In this document: positions 19,914 through 32,922 of the stretch, in pieces | Layout of the letters: the number at the start of each line of letters is the position of its first letter | How positions within the stretch are numbered: position 1 is the first letter of the stretch | Source of the DNA: Coptis chinensis | Lineage: Eukaryota; Streptophyta; Magnoliopsida; Ranunculales; Ranunculaceae | Assembly (NCBI GenBank): GCA_015680905.1 | Contig: CM027377.1 | Location: forward strand, 55,759,501 to 55,823,500 | Direction: 5' to 3' | Length of the DNA: 64,000 nucleotides | Notes under the pieces: generated by a model | Database searches by the model: none | What the model was told of the DNA's origin: nothing | The model's input: the letters and a program-made list of their open reading frames with translations, nothing else | Made by a program: the position numbers and the translations under genes

Positions 19914-22900
19914 TCTGACTGAACTTGTAACTTCTTTATCCTCATAGCGATACCACCTTCCAGCCCTTTCTCTACCCCTAGTAGCTCCTATTACAGCACT
20001 GATCTTCTTTAGGAAGCTCCACTATACGCTAACAGTACCTCTCCTCTACTGTCCCTTAATACTCCTCCAAATCCAGCACTATCAGCTTTCATCGACCCAT
20101 CAACATTAAGTTTTACAGTGTCAGAAGGTGTTGCCTGCCACCTAACCCATTGTTCCACCTTCTGCTATACCTTACTTCTATACCCAACTTCGACAGGAGC
20201 AAACACAGCACCGCATCTTCCTTTACTGATTCCAACATTTTCCCCAAATAAAGTTTCATTTTATTGAGGGGTTGTATATATTTTCTTCTTTATCCTCTAG
20301 TTTCGTTCATTCCAGATGGTTTGAACTGCCGCACTGATGAGAGCCCTCATTACTTCAGACGCCATGGTGTTTGCTCTACACATGCGCATGAGTCGATACC
20401 ACTCAACATGGGATTCACAAATCAGTTCGGATAAGCCCATAGCCTTTTTTACTCCTTGCCACACAATTCTTGAATAAGAACAATCAAAAAATAAATGGGC
20501 CGAACTTTCCTCAGAGGAATCACATAGAAAACATCGAGATTGACCAAGCACCTTTTCCACCATTAATCGATTCTGCGTAGGCAAAGCTCTAGAGAATAAC
20601 TGCCACATAGTGAAGAAGTGCTTTGGGACTGATAGCTTACCCCAAACAAGTTTGAACCACTTTACCTTACTTCACACATTCTTTATAGCAAAGCATAGGC
20701 AGATGAAATAGAGAACTCCCCTGTGCTCGTCGGGGTCCAAATAACTCTAACTTCATCCAGGTACGAGTTTATTTCAGTACCCATAATCCACTTCTTAACA
20801 TCAGACTCAGGTAACTCAAAGATGGTCCTCGACCAACAACCATTTGTTATCACTTCGGCCACTTTTGCTTCCTGAGGTACAAGATGGGCTAGCAGACTTT
20901 TGGCTTGATTATCTAAGGAGAGAGGTCCCGAGCACCAGGGATCATGCCAAAAGCTCATTTCATTACCAGTGGGTATGCTATGTCTCACAAACTTCCAAGA
21001 AGGTCTGGATGTTTCAAAATCCCTCGCCAAACCCAGGAACAGTCTTGTGGAATCTTCATCGTCCAGAACTTGTTATGCTTTATATTATGTTCCCATGACC
21101 ACTTTGCCCACAAGCTGTTAGATCTTTGTGCCAATTTGAACACTAATTCGCAGTACACTGCTTGATTCCAACACTTTTGATCGATCTCACCAAGACCACC
21201 TTGTTCTTTCTCCATTCTAAGGGTTGCATGACTCGAGTGGTGCATCTTCCTTTCCATCTTTGGTCCTGACCAGATAAATCTATTACAAATCTTCCCCACT
21301 TTTTCCAAAACTACTTTTGGCAACACAAAAGTCTTTGCCCAATAAGGTTGAAAAGATGACAATACTAATTGGACTAATTGTACTCTTCCCGCTCTATTAA
21401 AATCTTTGTTCTTCCAGTTGGAGATACGACTAGTGATCTTCTCTATAAGAGGCAGATAGTCTCTTATACCCAATCTTGATGCTGTCAGAGGAAGCCTAAG
21501 GTAGGATACTGGTGGTGACACTATCAAGATGTTCATGGCTTCTGCTAGCTCATGGCCTTCCTCTTTAGACATACTTCCAGTTAGGAGAGTAGTCTTGCCA
21601 TTGCTCATACACAGCCCCGTAGCTTGAGAGAAAGCTACTAAGACATCCTTGATGGCCATGATAGAGTTCATGTTTCCTTTACAAAACAACAACACATCAT
21701 CAGCAAAATGGAGGTGGGATATCTCCAGCTTTTTACACTTTGAGTGAGCCTAAATCGTGTTCCTCTGAAGCCCTTGTTGAAGAAGGGCACTCAACACTTC
21801 CATGACAATAACAAATAGATACGGGGATACTAGGTCACCTTGCCGCAGCCCTCGTTTGCTTCTAAAAACCTTCCGATGTGCCATTAACCATAACATAATA
21901 TGAAGGAGAAGCATAACACATATAGAGCCAATCAATGAAGAGTGGCAGGAACATGAAGTTTTGCAGAATTGATGTTAGAGCTTGCCAAGATACTGATTCA
22001 TATGCCTTCTTTATGTCCAACTTTATTGCACATCTTTTATGCCCTTTCTTCCTTGAATACCCTCGGAGCAATTCATGGGCAAGGAGAAGGTTATCCTTAA
22101 TAGACCTCCCGGGAACAAAAGCTGATTGGGACGCAGAAATCAACAACGCTATACAAACCTTCATCCTATTTGTTAGCACTTTAGAAACACATTTATATAT
22201 GATATTACAACAGGCAATAGGTCTAAAGGCACTAACATTTGAAGCATTCTTCATTTTTGGAATAAGACATAGCATAGTAACATTTATCCCTCCAGGCAAT
22301 TGCTATGAGTAAAAATACACTTGATAGGTCGTATGAAATCCTCCCCAATAATTGACCAACACTTTTTGAAAAAGCAAGCGTTAAACCCGGTGACTTATTA
22401 TCCTCCATGCCAAACAGCGCCTCTTTTATTTCTGAATCAGATATATGGGCTTCTAACAACTGACTAGTAGCATTGCTTATCTCCACCACCCTGATGTTAA
22501 TAAGGAACTCAGTACCACATGATGCACTAGACGGCTTCCCAAGCAACTGTTTATAGTAGTTCACGAATGCTTCCGCTACTAGTTCTCTTCCTTCATGCTA
22601 ATTCCTCGCTCATAATTTCTCTTCTTTTTCTCCTTTAAAGAATTAAAAAAGAACTTGCTACATTTATCCCCAAAAGCCATCCAATCTATATCTATTCTTT
22701 GATAGATATCCGCTTCCTCAAGTCTGATCAAATCACATAATTTCCCTCGAACGAGGAACGCTTGTGCACTAAGAAGGATCTGATGGGTTCTGCTGAAGTC
22801 TTCCTTGAATAACATCCAACTCCTCTGTTATATCCTTGACAAGCCTCTGATTATTACTACAGACTGACCTTGCCCATCATTTCAAAACAGTTTTCAAGTT

Positions 22901-23726
22901 GTTCAATTTTTTAGTTAACAGAAATGTAGGGCAACCATGATCTGCTACTGTCCAACATTCTTTTACCATCTCAACAATGTCTTGATGAAGCATCCAGAAA
23001 TTACAAAACCTAAACAAGGGATAACTTCGGAAGGTAGAGAGAAAAGACAACACCAACGGGCTATGATCAGAGCAACCTTGATTGAGGAATTCCACCTTTG
23101 TAGCCCTCTATATAGAAAACCAAGTAGAAGTTGACTAGGCATCTGTCTATTTTTTACCACTTTCTAACACTGTTCCCTCCACTATTCCAGGTCAAGACGC
23201 AACCTGATGTTGAGTGATTAACTAACCCGGCTACATTCAAACTATTAGCAACAAGGAGGGTTTCCCTCGGGTGCACAGCTCTATCACCTATTCGTTCATG
23301 AGAGAATATCACATTATTAAAGTCCCCCATAACACACCAAGTTCCCTGCATACTAGCACTGATAGTCTTCAGCTCCTCCCACAAAATCAATCTTTCATGT
23401 CTTTTATTGCTAGCATATATAATAATAACAAAAAAAGAAAACCCATATTGGAGAAGGGTAACCCTACAGTGTATAAACTGATTGCCCTCCACTTCTTTTT
23501 GTACATACAAAAAATTTCGGTCCCAAGCAAGCCAAATTCTACCATACTCATTACTTCCCAAGCTGGGCAAACCATCGTTGTTATACTTCTGAATATATCC
23601 ATCCTAACTTTTGTTTCCAGAAACCCCCATACATGTTATATTTTGCTCTGTAATAAACTTATTCATCTGTTTTGCTTTTGTAACCTCATTCAGTCCCCTA
23701 ACATTGCCGCTACATATCTTAGTCAT
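19914..23726 (-). pseudogene. LINE ORF2: endonuclease, reverse transcriptase, zf-RVT, RNase H
   Basis: The ATG at 23726 (MTKICSGNVRGLN, normally CSWN) opens the apurinic-type endonuclease, seen further as YGRIWLAWD and GDFNNVI..ERIG (about 23570-23154). Reverse transcriptase covers about 22560-21600: LIPK, FRPIACCNIIYK, SQSAFVPGRSI, KLDIKKAYESVSW (motif A), RGLRQGDLVSPYLF (motif B) and FADDVLLF (catalytic motif C). A thumb/connection part runs to 20985. zf-RVT (FWHDPW; CFLCDSSEESSAHLFFDC) lies at about 21030-20400. RNase H begins near 20130 (VDGS, GFGGVLRD) and is cut by the solo LTR. Several frameshifts and stops interrupt it. The YADD-type site is present, but the ORF is dead. Confidence 0.93.
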
Positions 23727-23736
23727 TTTATTTGAG

Positions 23737-23982
23737 TTAATGGTTCCTCCTCTTCCACCTTCCTCTTCGTCTACCCTTACTCCGTTTCCTCGATGACGTT
23801 GCTTGCTTTAGGCCCTAGTTTGTATAGAGGAGAGCACGTACTGGGGCATCCCTCACAGGAGCAGGAGTAGAGCTATTATCTCCAAATAACCCTGGTTCTG
23901 CATTAGAGAGGTCATCTTCCATGTCAACTAAAGCCTCAAATAAATTTCTCTCCGCCTAAAACAGTTCTGCATCTGGGTGAGT
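23737..23982 (-). pseudogene. LINE ORF1, C-terminal part
   Basis: It continues ORF1 after the N2 insertion: an acidic part (MEDDLSNAEPGLFGD) followed by a basic tail (SSRKRSKGRRRGRWKRR) and a stop at 23737-23739. Two further in-frame stops occur. The spacing to the ORF2 ATG (23726) is 10 bases, as expected for a bicistronic L1 transcript. The basic tail probably contributed to RNA binding. N2 interrupts it at the TGAGT duplication. Confidence 0.8.
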
Positions 23983-25626
23983 TGATAAAACATAAAAGAT
24001 AAAAATGAAAAGTTTACCTACGAAATGAACGATAAAACTCAAAACGTAAGTAAACTAAAACTATTTTACGTGCCTAAATTTTATCAAAGATTTCTACTCT
24101 CAATCCTATGAGATATAGTGGAGTAGAGTGATTCGTTCCACTCCTAGTCCTTCCACATGCTGTGTTCTTTACGTATAAGTAAACTTAACTAAAGTCTAAT
24201 GAGAGATTTACGAAATGGAACTAGACTACGATTCAACTACCCACAAGATGCAACTAGTCGACTATTAGAACAACTATGGGAATGCTACGTCGATTTTATG
24301 ATAAGGAGTTGAGGGGGATTGATTCCACCTTAACTCGACTTAATCCTACTAACGACGAATCATCGTAATTCGAATTGAACTGCTTCGTAGAACAATCTGG
24401 TTACTCCTAATCCCTAATTACACATGGCATTTCTACCAATTCATAATTAGCATGTGAATGATTACACCCATTCTCATGGTGAACTAATCATTTCGAGAGT
24501 GGAAAGGAAATTACGATGGCTCTACGATAATCAGGATCAAGCTTTCATTAAGGCTTCTCAACCCCCTCAAATGGAGGTTTAGCCGAGAATCATCCCACTA
24601 TCATTCCCAATGGAATTCAAACAAGACATGATATAAATAGTGAAACTTTGCTTGTTTAAACTCAATTCAAAGCTACTAATGCAATAATTGAATTAAACTA
24701 ATAATGACAAATAATTAAATCTACGAATTGAAATTAAACAATTAATGGAAATGAAACTATATTATGGAGAACACTATTTTATTAATCTAATGAATAATAA
24801 AACAATGATTCAAATACTAAATTAATAATCTAACTAATCTAGGTCTAGCTATCTACGTAATAAGGGAATTTAGATCTAAACAATTATAAATGACAAAAAT
24901 CGAAATTGACAAACTAGCTATTTTATTTATCAAACTAATTAAGAACAATGATTCTAAGAGTTTAATCTAAAACAAGAATTGAATTTAAACTAAACTTAAT
25001 TTAATTAATGAAAACTAGATCTAGAATTATCTATAGTTTTAGGTCTAACTAGCTACCATTAACAAAGAGTTAAGCTTTGGTTTTTATACTTTCAGATCCA
25101 AAAATCGTGCATGGGCTTGGAGCCATGTTTTTGGCCAGAGAATCAGGCCCAAAACCCAATTCTTTCAGTCCAAAAAGGCCTCTTCAGCTGCAGTTGGCTT
25201 CAACAGACTTTTCGTCCACTTATGCTCCTCTAATTGGATCAAAGATTAGACCATTGGAAAGCTCTTTCCGAGCCGGTCGTTTTGACATAAGGTAGGCCCC
25301 ATTCCGAGGTCTAAGTCCAAAGATACGGCCTTCGAAGTTCTCACGACTTGTGTCTTTGTTTACGCCCGGCGTCGACTTTTTAGCTTTTTGACCGGGCTTT
25401 AAAAGGCTTTGTCTTCTTGAATTTTGGCCTTTAATCACGGAACTCCTTAGTAACTGACCTTTGCTCCTTTATCTCGCTAAAGTGGCACATTTCAGCACAT
25501 AATGGACTTTGAAGCCTGAAATACATAAAAACACGTAATCAGTGTTAACTCTTAATTATTACTCACATAATTGGTCTAAAAGTAAGACTGTTATAGGGTT
25601 AAAACTACAATTTTGGGCTCTTATCA
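23983..25626 (-). repeat. N2 3' LTR
   Basis: 1644 bp. On the plus strand it begins TGATAAAACATAAAAG and ends TTGGGCTCTTATCA. It pairs with 47774-49415, not with the neighbouring N3 LTR, by sequence variant and by the TGAGT duplication. Confidence 0.93.
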
Positions 25627-25634
25627 AACCACCC

Positions 25635-27180
25635 TGATAAAACTATAAAATTGAATAGTTTACCTACGAAATGAAGGATGAACTCAAAACGTAAGTAAAC
25701 TAAAACTATCTTATGAGCCTATATGTTTATCAAAGATTCTACTCTCAATCCTATGAGATATAGTGGAGTAGAGTGATTTGTTCCACTCCTAGTCCTTCCG
25801 CATGTTAATGTTCTCTTCGTATAAGTACTCTTACTCTAAAGTCTCATGAGAGATTTACGAATGGCAACTTGACTACGATGCAACTACCCACAAGATGCAA
25901 CTAGTCGATTATCAGAACAACTATGGGAATGCTACGTTGATTCTATGATAGGGAGTTAGAGGGGGATTGATTCCACCTTAACTTGACTTAATCCTACTAA
26001 CGATGAATCGTCGTAATCCGAATTGAATCGCCTTGAGAAACAATATGGTTATTCCTAATCCCTAATTACACATGGCATTCCTACCAATTCATAACTAGCA
26101 TGTGAATGATTAAACCCATTCTCATGGTGAACTAATCGCTTCTAGAGTGGAAAGGAAATTGCGACGACTCTACGATAATCGGAATCAAGCTTTCATCAAG
26201 GCTTCTCAACCCCCTCTAATGGAGGTTTAGCCGAGAATCATTACGCAATTATTTCCTATTAAATTAAAACTAAACATAATATAAAGAATTGAAATTTACT
26301 AATCTAAATTAAATAATAATTAAAATCTAATTAATAATTAAGAATTTAATAACAAGTAATAAATGAAATCAGATCTAACACAAATATAAATGACAAGAAT
26401 CGAAATTAACAAACTAGCTATTTTATTAATCAATCTAATTAAGAATAATGATTCTAGAGTTTAATCTAAACCAAGAATTGGATTTGAAACTAAACTTAAC
26501 ATAAAGAATTATATCTAGATCTAGAAGCTATTCTAATGACTACTTTCTATTCTAAGCTACTTTTATTTTCTAACCTCTTCTCTACCCTTATCAACCATTA
26601 ACTATCTACCATTAACCAAGAGTGAAGCTTTGGTTTTTATACATTCAGATCTAAAAATCGTACATGGGCTTGGAGCCATGTTTTGGGCCAGAGAATCAGG
26701 CCTAAAACCCAATTCTTTCAGTCCAAAAGGCCTATTCAGCTGCAGTTGGCTTTAACAAACTTTTTGTCTACTTCTGCTCCTCTGATTTGGTCAAAGCTTG
26801 AACCATTGGAAAGCTCTTTCCGAGCCGGTCATTTTGACATAAGGTAGGCCCAATTCTGAGGTCTGAGTCCAAAGATACAGCCTTTGGAAGTTCTGCTGAC
26901 TTTGTGTGTTTTTTTCCGCCTGGCGTCGACTTTTCAGCTTTTGACCGGGCTTTAGAAAGGCTTTGTCTTCTTCAATCTTGGCCTTTAATTATAGAACTCC
27001 TTAGCAACCAACCTTTGCTTCTTTGTCTCGCTAAAGTGGCACATTTCTGCACATAATGGACTTTGAAGCCTGAAATGCATAAAAACACGTAATCAGTGTT
27101 AACTCTTAATTATTACTCACATAATTGGTCTAAAAGTATGATCATTCTAGGGTTAAAACCACAGTTTTGGGCTCTTATCA
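25635..27180 (-). repeat. N3 3' LTR
   Basis: 1546 bp, matching 36719-38259 closely (shared CTATCTTATGAGCCTATATG and the 1.54-kb length). Its TATA-like box, on the minus strand, is near 26636. Confidence 0.93.
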
Positions 27181-29000
27181 AACCACCCCCAAACAGCATT
27201 TTGCTTGTCCTCAAGCAAAGATGAGAAATTAGAATAAGTGACCAAAAATGGAGTTCTAACTACTCTCGTTTCGTTGAGTGCGATTGCATTGACCATATGC
27301 AACAAGGCCTTAAACCACTAGGAATTCCCTAGTGGACGAGTTATAGCCTCGTGAGAGTTTTCCAGTGAAGGTACTCACAAACTTCATCTATACTACAACG
27401 ACTAAGAAATAAAACTATTGTTTCCTTATTCATGCTCTAAATTAACTATTCCTCTCACTAGGAATGCATATAGAGTAATCAAGTCGAAACCTAAGATAAT
27501 ATATGCATAATAATCAATCATCTACAATAAACATATATACAATGAGTAATACTATGAAATGCCTAGCAGGTTTGTTTATGAAACTCGGGATAACGTCCTT
27601 AAGTAGGTTCTCATAATAATAGTCAAGATACAACACTCTGATTTTTTTCACTTTAAGTTTCGGTATCCAAAGATGATGGGCACACACTTTACCTTACAAT
27701 CTCAATGACAACAAGGAAGCGGAGTCGATCAAACACATCTGCCACTTACTATCACACTAACCTATTCCTAATTGAGCTAGAGGTTTTATTAGGTGTTCAT
27801 GGGATTTGGAGATGGTTTAAGAAGGAAGGAAATGGATATTCAAAAAGGAAAGTCCGAGATAATAGAGTCTTCAGATTATGTAATTAGAGAAAACCTTGTT
27901 ATTTACTTTTGCTTCTACACTTTGTTTCCATCCTTAGCCATATATTTTTTTTCTTTTTCTTTTCTTTGGCTTTTGACTCCCTTTTATTCTATTTTTGGAG
28001 TTTTTATTTTATTTCTATTTTTATTTTTCTTTTCTTTGGATGGAAACTTCTTTTCTTAATTTTCTGAAGCCATTAACTAACTTTGTTTACACAAGTTTTT
28101 CTCTTCTTCTTTCTTCCTCATTCTATTTTTAGACTTACCTAAATTGGGTAGGTTGGATTTTTTATTTTGTTTTGTTTTGTAACAGGGTAAAGGATTTGTG
28201 GTTTATGAAAGGCTAAAGAAAGGCTCAGAGGGGCGAGTAGCGGAAAATAATTCATAGGTTTGAATTTCTGGCTATATCGATCCAAAGAGGGCCTAAATTC
28301 TAGCTTAGGATATGGCATAGTGATCAAGCAAGTGGACGTGTGATTTCTCTATCCGTATTTTACTTCTCCCTTGTGTCATTTCTCAAATGTTTCGCTCATA
28401 TAAAGGCTTTTTAGCTATATTCTCACAGGATTTGTAGAATAAGTACTCTAGCCTAGAGTTCAAAACTTATCGCTAACAATCATAGATACTCATGTAATAT
28501 ATTTATAGATAGATGCAAAGATTATTACCTACATATTAACCTAATTTTCTAAGAATTATTCTAGTGCAAAAGCTACGTGAGACTTCTAGATTATTAAGAG
28601 CATAGAGAAGGAAAACAATACCACTATTCCTAAGTGTATAGCATGAACTTATTTATTTATATTTTTGAATTTTTGAAATTTCAACTAGAAAACAAATGCA
28701 TATTATACATATCTATATCCTAACAGATGCATTAATTACATGTGTTTCTATGCCCCCCCCCCCCCAAACAAGAAGCATGCTTTGTCCTCAAAGCATATAA
28801 ATAAAGAGGGTAGGAAAATTACCATTGAAGCGCGTGAAATTCAGGAACATCTGCAAAACAAAGTTAGAATGTACTAATATAGGAAATAAAAACTGACTCA
28901 ACTCTATAAGATTTCTACCCATTATGGGGTTAACAAGAATGAAATTGCTTGGGACATAAGCAGACACTAAATAGAATGAAAACTTACCTTATCTCCCGCA
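27181..29000 (-). other. N3 polypurine tract and 3' non-coding region
   Basis: The polypurine tract (plus strand AACCACCCCCAAAC, 27181-27194) abuts the LTR. The conserved hairpin CCACTAGG..CCTAGTGG is at 27315-27335. An extra G-run (C13 on the plus strand) lies at 28753-28765 with TTTGAGGACAAAG beside it. Open frames here are low-complexity. Confidence 0.75.
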
Positions 29001-29921
29001 TTACTCATCATCTTCCTCATCCTCTTCTTCCATAAAGAAGTGAGGTTCCTTTGCGTCCTGCCATGCCATGATAATTTGCCAGGCTTCCCGCCATTTATCA
29101 TCTATTATTGCTAACCTATTAAGTGCTACTTGGTCTGACGGGGTGTAGGGTGTAACCTGATGAGGTTGTATCCTCCACCCTTTCCAAGTCATTGCACGGA
29201 AGGATCGAATAATACTATTGGTGGGTCATACCTATCGACCGTAATCCAATCCGTGAAACGTGTACAAAAAACAGGAAAGAAACATAGCATAATACGGGAA
29301 ATCAGAACAGGCATAAGAATGTACTTATGCCTCATGCTATGGGATCGAGCTAAACTAGACATCAAGGTTCGGGAAGGTCATGACACATACGCCCCGTAAA
29401 GCAAGCAAGGAAAACGCCGCAAGTGGCATCATTCACGAAGAAAAACACCATTCCCCTAAAATGTTTAGCATGATCCAAAACATAACAGTTCCTATGTTCA
29501 TGGACAAAGCTACCAAAGCGCGACGTTATATTCCCCTTGGTCCTTGATATGAAAATGCCCGCCCCATACGACTCATGCAAAAACTCATAAGTGTAGACAT
29601 ACATATTATCTACCCAATAACACCATGGGTCTTGTATTTCAGCGGGCATATCAAGTCCAAGAACAAATGCTAGCAAGAACCCGTAATTTCCATTGGTTCA
29701 TTATCAATGTTGATTGAGAACACTTGTTCTCCATCCGGTCTTTCAAAGAAAATGCAGCTTATCGTAAAAAAATAAGATGCTAGTGTTGGAGAGTAAAGTG
29801 CATCGTCTTACCATCGGCTCCGAACCAACGTATGTGATCGCCCGTGAAACCAAGCACCATAAGTAGTGCTTTGGAACAAATCTTCGAAAAGACTGTTCGG
29901 TATCAATGTTGGAGATGTCAT
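29001..29921 (-). pseudogene. N3 ORFY, conserved ORF of unknown function
   Basis: Read from ATG 29921 (MTSPTLIPNSLFEDLF) to the stop at 29001 after an acidic end (EEEDEEDDE). Blocks shared with N2 and N1 are PWCYWVDNMYVYTYEFLHES, HEHRNCYVLDHAKHF, and the C-terminal TWKGWRIQPHQVTPYTPSDQ and DDKWREAWQIIMAWQDAKE. Several frameshifts separate the blocks. No family is recognised. The C-terminal 60 codons are the best conserved across three copies, which argues for past selection on the protein. It lies downstream of ORFX and upstream of a polypurine-tract-like G-run. Confidence 0.72.
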
Positions 29922-30224
29922 CTCAAAATTACACCTGAATAGCTGCGAATGATCCGAAAACTACCCGCAGAAAACTGGAATTTTTCTGGTCCACGGAAGT
30001 CGTGGCCGAAAAAGCGCTCGACAAAAATTCTGTTTGAAAATTGGGTCACTCACGCCACCTTAGGCGAAGTCCTCTATGACAAAAATCTAAAAATTGCAGA
30101 AGCGGAGTTGCTCCTCTAAACTTCGAAAAAATGAGTTCTTGAAACATGGAAAATGAGATCGCGGGAGTGAAAGGTGAGTGATGGAGGTTAGGTGTAGTGT
30201 GAGTTGTGAGTGTAGAATGTATGA

Positions 30225-30236
30225 AGTTTATATAGG
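30225..30236 (-). promoter_or_regulatory. Candidate internal promoter of ORFY (N3)
   Basis: On the minus strand CCTATATAAACT precedes CA/CT-rich sequence (ACTCACAACTCACACTACACC) and, about 300 bases on, the ORFY ATG. N2 has the same at 41291-41302; N1 has CCTATAAAAAC at 5588. Confidence 0.5.
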
Positions 30237-30700
30237 TTTTAAGTTGCTAAAACGGATCGAAGTTGCCAAAAGGTTTTACGGGCAGCTTCGGAAATACCAA
30301 AATTTCCAAACCCGAAAATGGAAACAACTCATTTTCTTGATTCTAAAACAAACCTAGTATCTTTTAGGTTGAATTTATGATAGAATCTACCTATTTAATC
30401 GAGATTTTATCCTACAATGATACTTATTCATAGATATGCCTAAACGGCCATATTTTCACCTTGACTCCGCAATAAATTCTATGACAAGGGTCATATAAAA
30501 ATCATGCTGGAATAGATAAAACCATCTCCAAACAATTTGGGAAGGTGGGATCAATATTAAACAACCACGCATAATGAAAATAACCGCGTTATCTTAAAAT
30601 TTTCATTCGAAGTATATTTCACTACAAAATTCAAATTACAAAATTAAAACTTACATGAAAATAAATGACAATAATGAAACTACAAATAAAAATAGAAACA
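30237..30700 (-). other. N3 spacer between ORFX and ORFY
   Basis: Non-coding and AT-rich. It has an eroded polypurine-tract-like run at 30521-30533 (intact in N2 at 41592-41603). No ORF is supported. Confidence 0.6.
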
Positions 30701-31851
30701 TCAAACGATACTATCCCTAACCACTCCGGTACTGGTAGCGGAGGGCACACGGTCCGGAGATGGCTCTTGAGCTCCCAATGGGCCAGCACCATTTGTCCTT
30801 CGGCGACGACGCTCGTGCCTCGATGGTGTGTCCTCAGAAGGAGAATCGCCGTGAGGTGGGAATCGTGCAAGCATGTTGGTCCGGAACTGGCGCTGAGCTT
30901 CTAGCTCGGCCCTCATCTGTTCCCACCTCTCATCCTCTCTCTATGTACGGATCTCGAAGTTATGATGGATAGTTGCCTGTCGAGTCCGGAGGTCTTCGCA
31001 ATAGTGTTGAGCGAACGCATGCCACGATGAATTATGGCCATGCGTTCTGCATCTGACCAACACCATCCAGGGCATTCGCATCAAAACAAGTCAAGTCCTC
31101 CTCATCCTCCGAGGCATTCTGATTTCCCCCATCCTCCTCGTCTTCTTCTCTATCCTCAGCCAACCTCCAAATTCGTTGGACACACTCCTTATAGATGCGA
31201 GGGTTTCGGTGTAGGGTGATGTAAGACCTATCGACGCCTTTGGCTGCTCTCAACTTCAAAGATGATCTTGGTTATCAACACGGGGAGAGGTGCAACGGAC
31301 TTCCCTACTCCCCTAATCATGCTAAGCAAAAAAAAACAAGATACGTAACTCGTATTTCTGCTCTGGAGTATCCATAAGATGTGGAGGCAGCTTCAGGCCG
31401 ATGTCGCTGACCTTCTCCTTCCCCAGACGCCCGACCAATCCATCGAGCCGCAGCCGGTGGTTGGTTCTCGAGGGATGATCGGCGAACACAATGCGATCTC
31501 AGATTGTAGTTCCCTTCGTAATCGCCCACGCTTCATCAATGGTTCTACCCCATTATATTGGGACTCCCGCAACATGACATCCAGATGGATTCTAGGCGGA
31601 ATGCCTAGAATCTCACCAACAACCCAAGAGTCACTTCCTTCCTCCTCTTCACCACCATAACAAAATCCTAGTCCCTCCAACTCCCTCGTTATTGTAGAAC
31701 CGGCTTCGGACTAAGTCTTCGTGGTAATAGGCTTCGGTCGAAAGTACCACAAACTATTCCAGCCTCTATCGATCATTTCACACCGTAAAAAGCGGCGCCG
31801 GTGGTCGCCAAGAAAAGTTTGTCTCGCAAAATTCGGGCGCTGTTGAGCCAT
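30701..31851 (-). pseudogene. N3 ORFX, PF20167-like ('putative plant transposon protein') ORF, frameshifted
   Basis: ATG at 31851 (MAQQRPNFARQTF). It shares with N2 the block GEILGIPPRIHLDVMLRESQ, the downstream WIG segment, the pre-acidic block (ITLHRNPRIYKECVQRIWRL), the acidic stretch (EDREEDEEDGG) and a C-terminal part (MRAELEAQRQFRTNML, then SEDTPSRHERRRRRT) ending in a stop near 30701. Length would be about 380 codons. Layout and spacing resemble the plant-specific domain often annotated as a putative plant transposon protein; that assignment is by pattern memory, not by search. Several frameshifts (about 31740, 31650, 31390) kill it. Confidence 0.6.
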
Positions 31852-32922
31852 TGGAAGTTTGGAATAGGGTTTGAGGTTTGTAGAAGGTAGGGGAAGCAAT
31901 GAGGACACCTCACTAAAAAGAACGATGGTGGTGGTGGTGTGGTGGTGTGGCAAAGACCGACACGATTTTTTTTTTTTGATTTTCCGGTGGTTTTGTTGAT
32001 GTAAATTGGTGAGGGTTGTGGGCGCGTTGGAGTAGATTTGGGTTGGGTCTTGGATTGTGGGCGGGTTAATTAGGTTTTGTTTTTAATTTATTTTTTTGGT
32101 CGGGTTTGAAGCTTTGTTAATGGCGGTTTGTGGAGAAAAACGATGAACTAATGGTGAAGGTAAGGGCGCGGGTGCGCTGTCGGTGGGCGCGGGTTGGGCC
32201 CAAGCCCAAATCGAAATTTGTGAATTTTTCGATTTTTTCGCGAAACTTCAAATCAAAACTGCCGCTTCGTTACCGGTCCGATTTTTACGAATGAGATATG
32301 GAAATGATCAGGAGATACTTTCCAATCCAATGATCCATAAAACACTCTATTCCGACCGTGGATTACATATAAGATAGTGGAAAATGCCTCGAAGTGCGTG
32401 CCTGACGTACGTTATGCGAACGACTGAGCTTTAAATTGAAGATTATGTCAACCCGGATCGTAATACAATTAAACGGCCTAAGCAACTGTAATGGGACATA
32501 AACATTCTAGGACGGAAACATGAACACCCAACCCCCAAACAAATTTTTTACAACGAAGCTTAGAAAATTTGTTTTTAGCAGTGGGTCTTTTAAAGTCAGA
32601 TTCCCGAGACTTCCTAGATTACTATGTTTATTCTTTAATATATATATATATATTTACTTTTAAAAAGAGAAACAATAAACAAGAAAGAAAATAATTCACC
32701 CCATAGAGAAACGTGACTCAAAAATCTGAGAAAACATTCAAGAGTGGAAAACGTGAATTATGTCAAACGTGGACTTAGGATCCGGTACTTACAGCCACAC
32801 ACTCCATAGGTAGGGCCCGGTTACCTTAATGGTGCACTCACCAATATATGGAAATGAAAGGAAATGCACCAAACACAAAAGTTGAGTCGCTTATAGTCGA
32901 TACTTTCGACTTTATCTAAAAA
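31852..32922 (-). other. N3 spacer upstream of ORFX, with GC dyads and a G-run
   Basis: Non-coding. GC-rich words (GGGCGCGGGTGCGCTG) lie at 32165-32200. A polypurine-tract-like run (plus strand CCCAACCCCCAAAC) lies at 32527-32540, next to the conserved GTCTTTTAAAGTCAGATTCC stretch. Confidence 0.65.
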
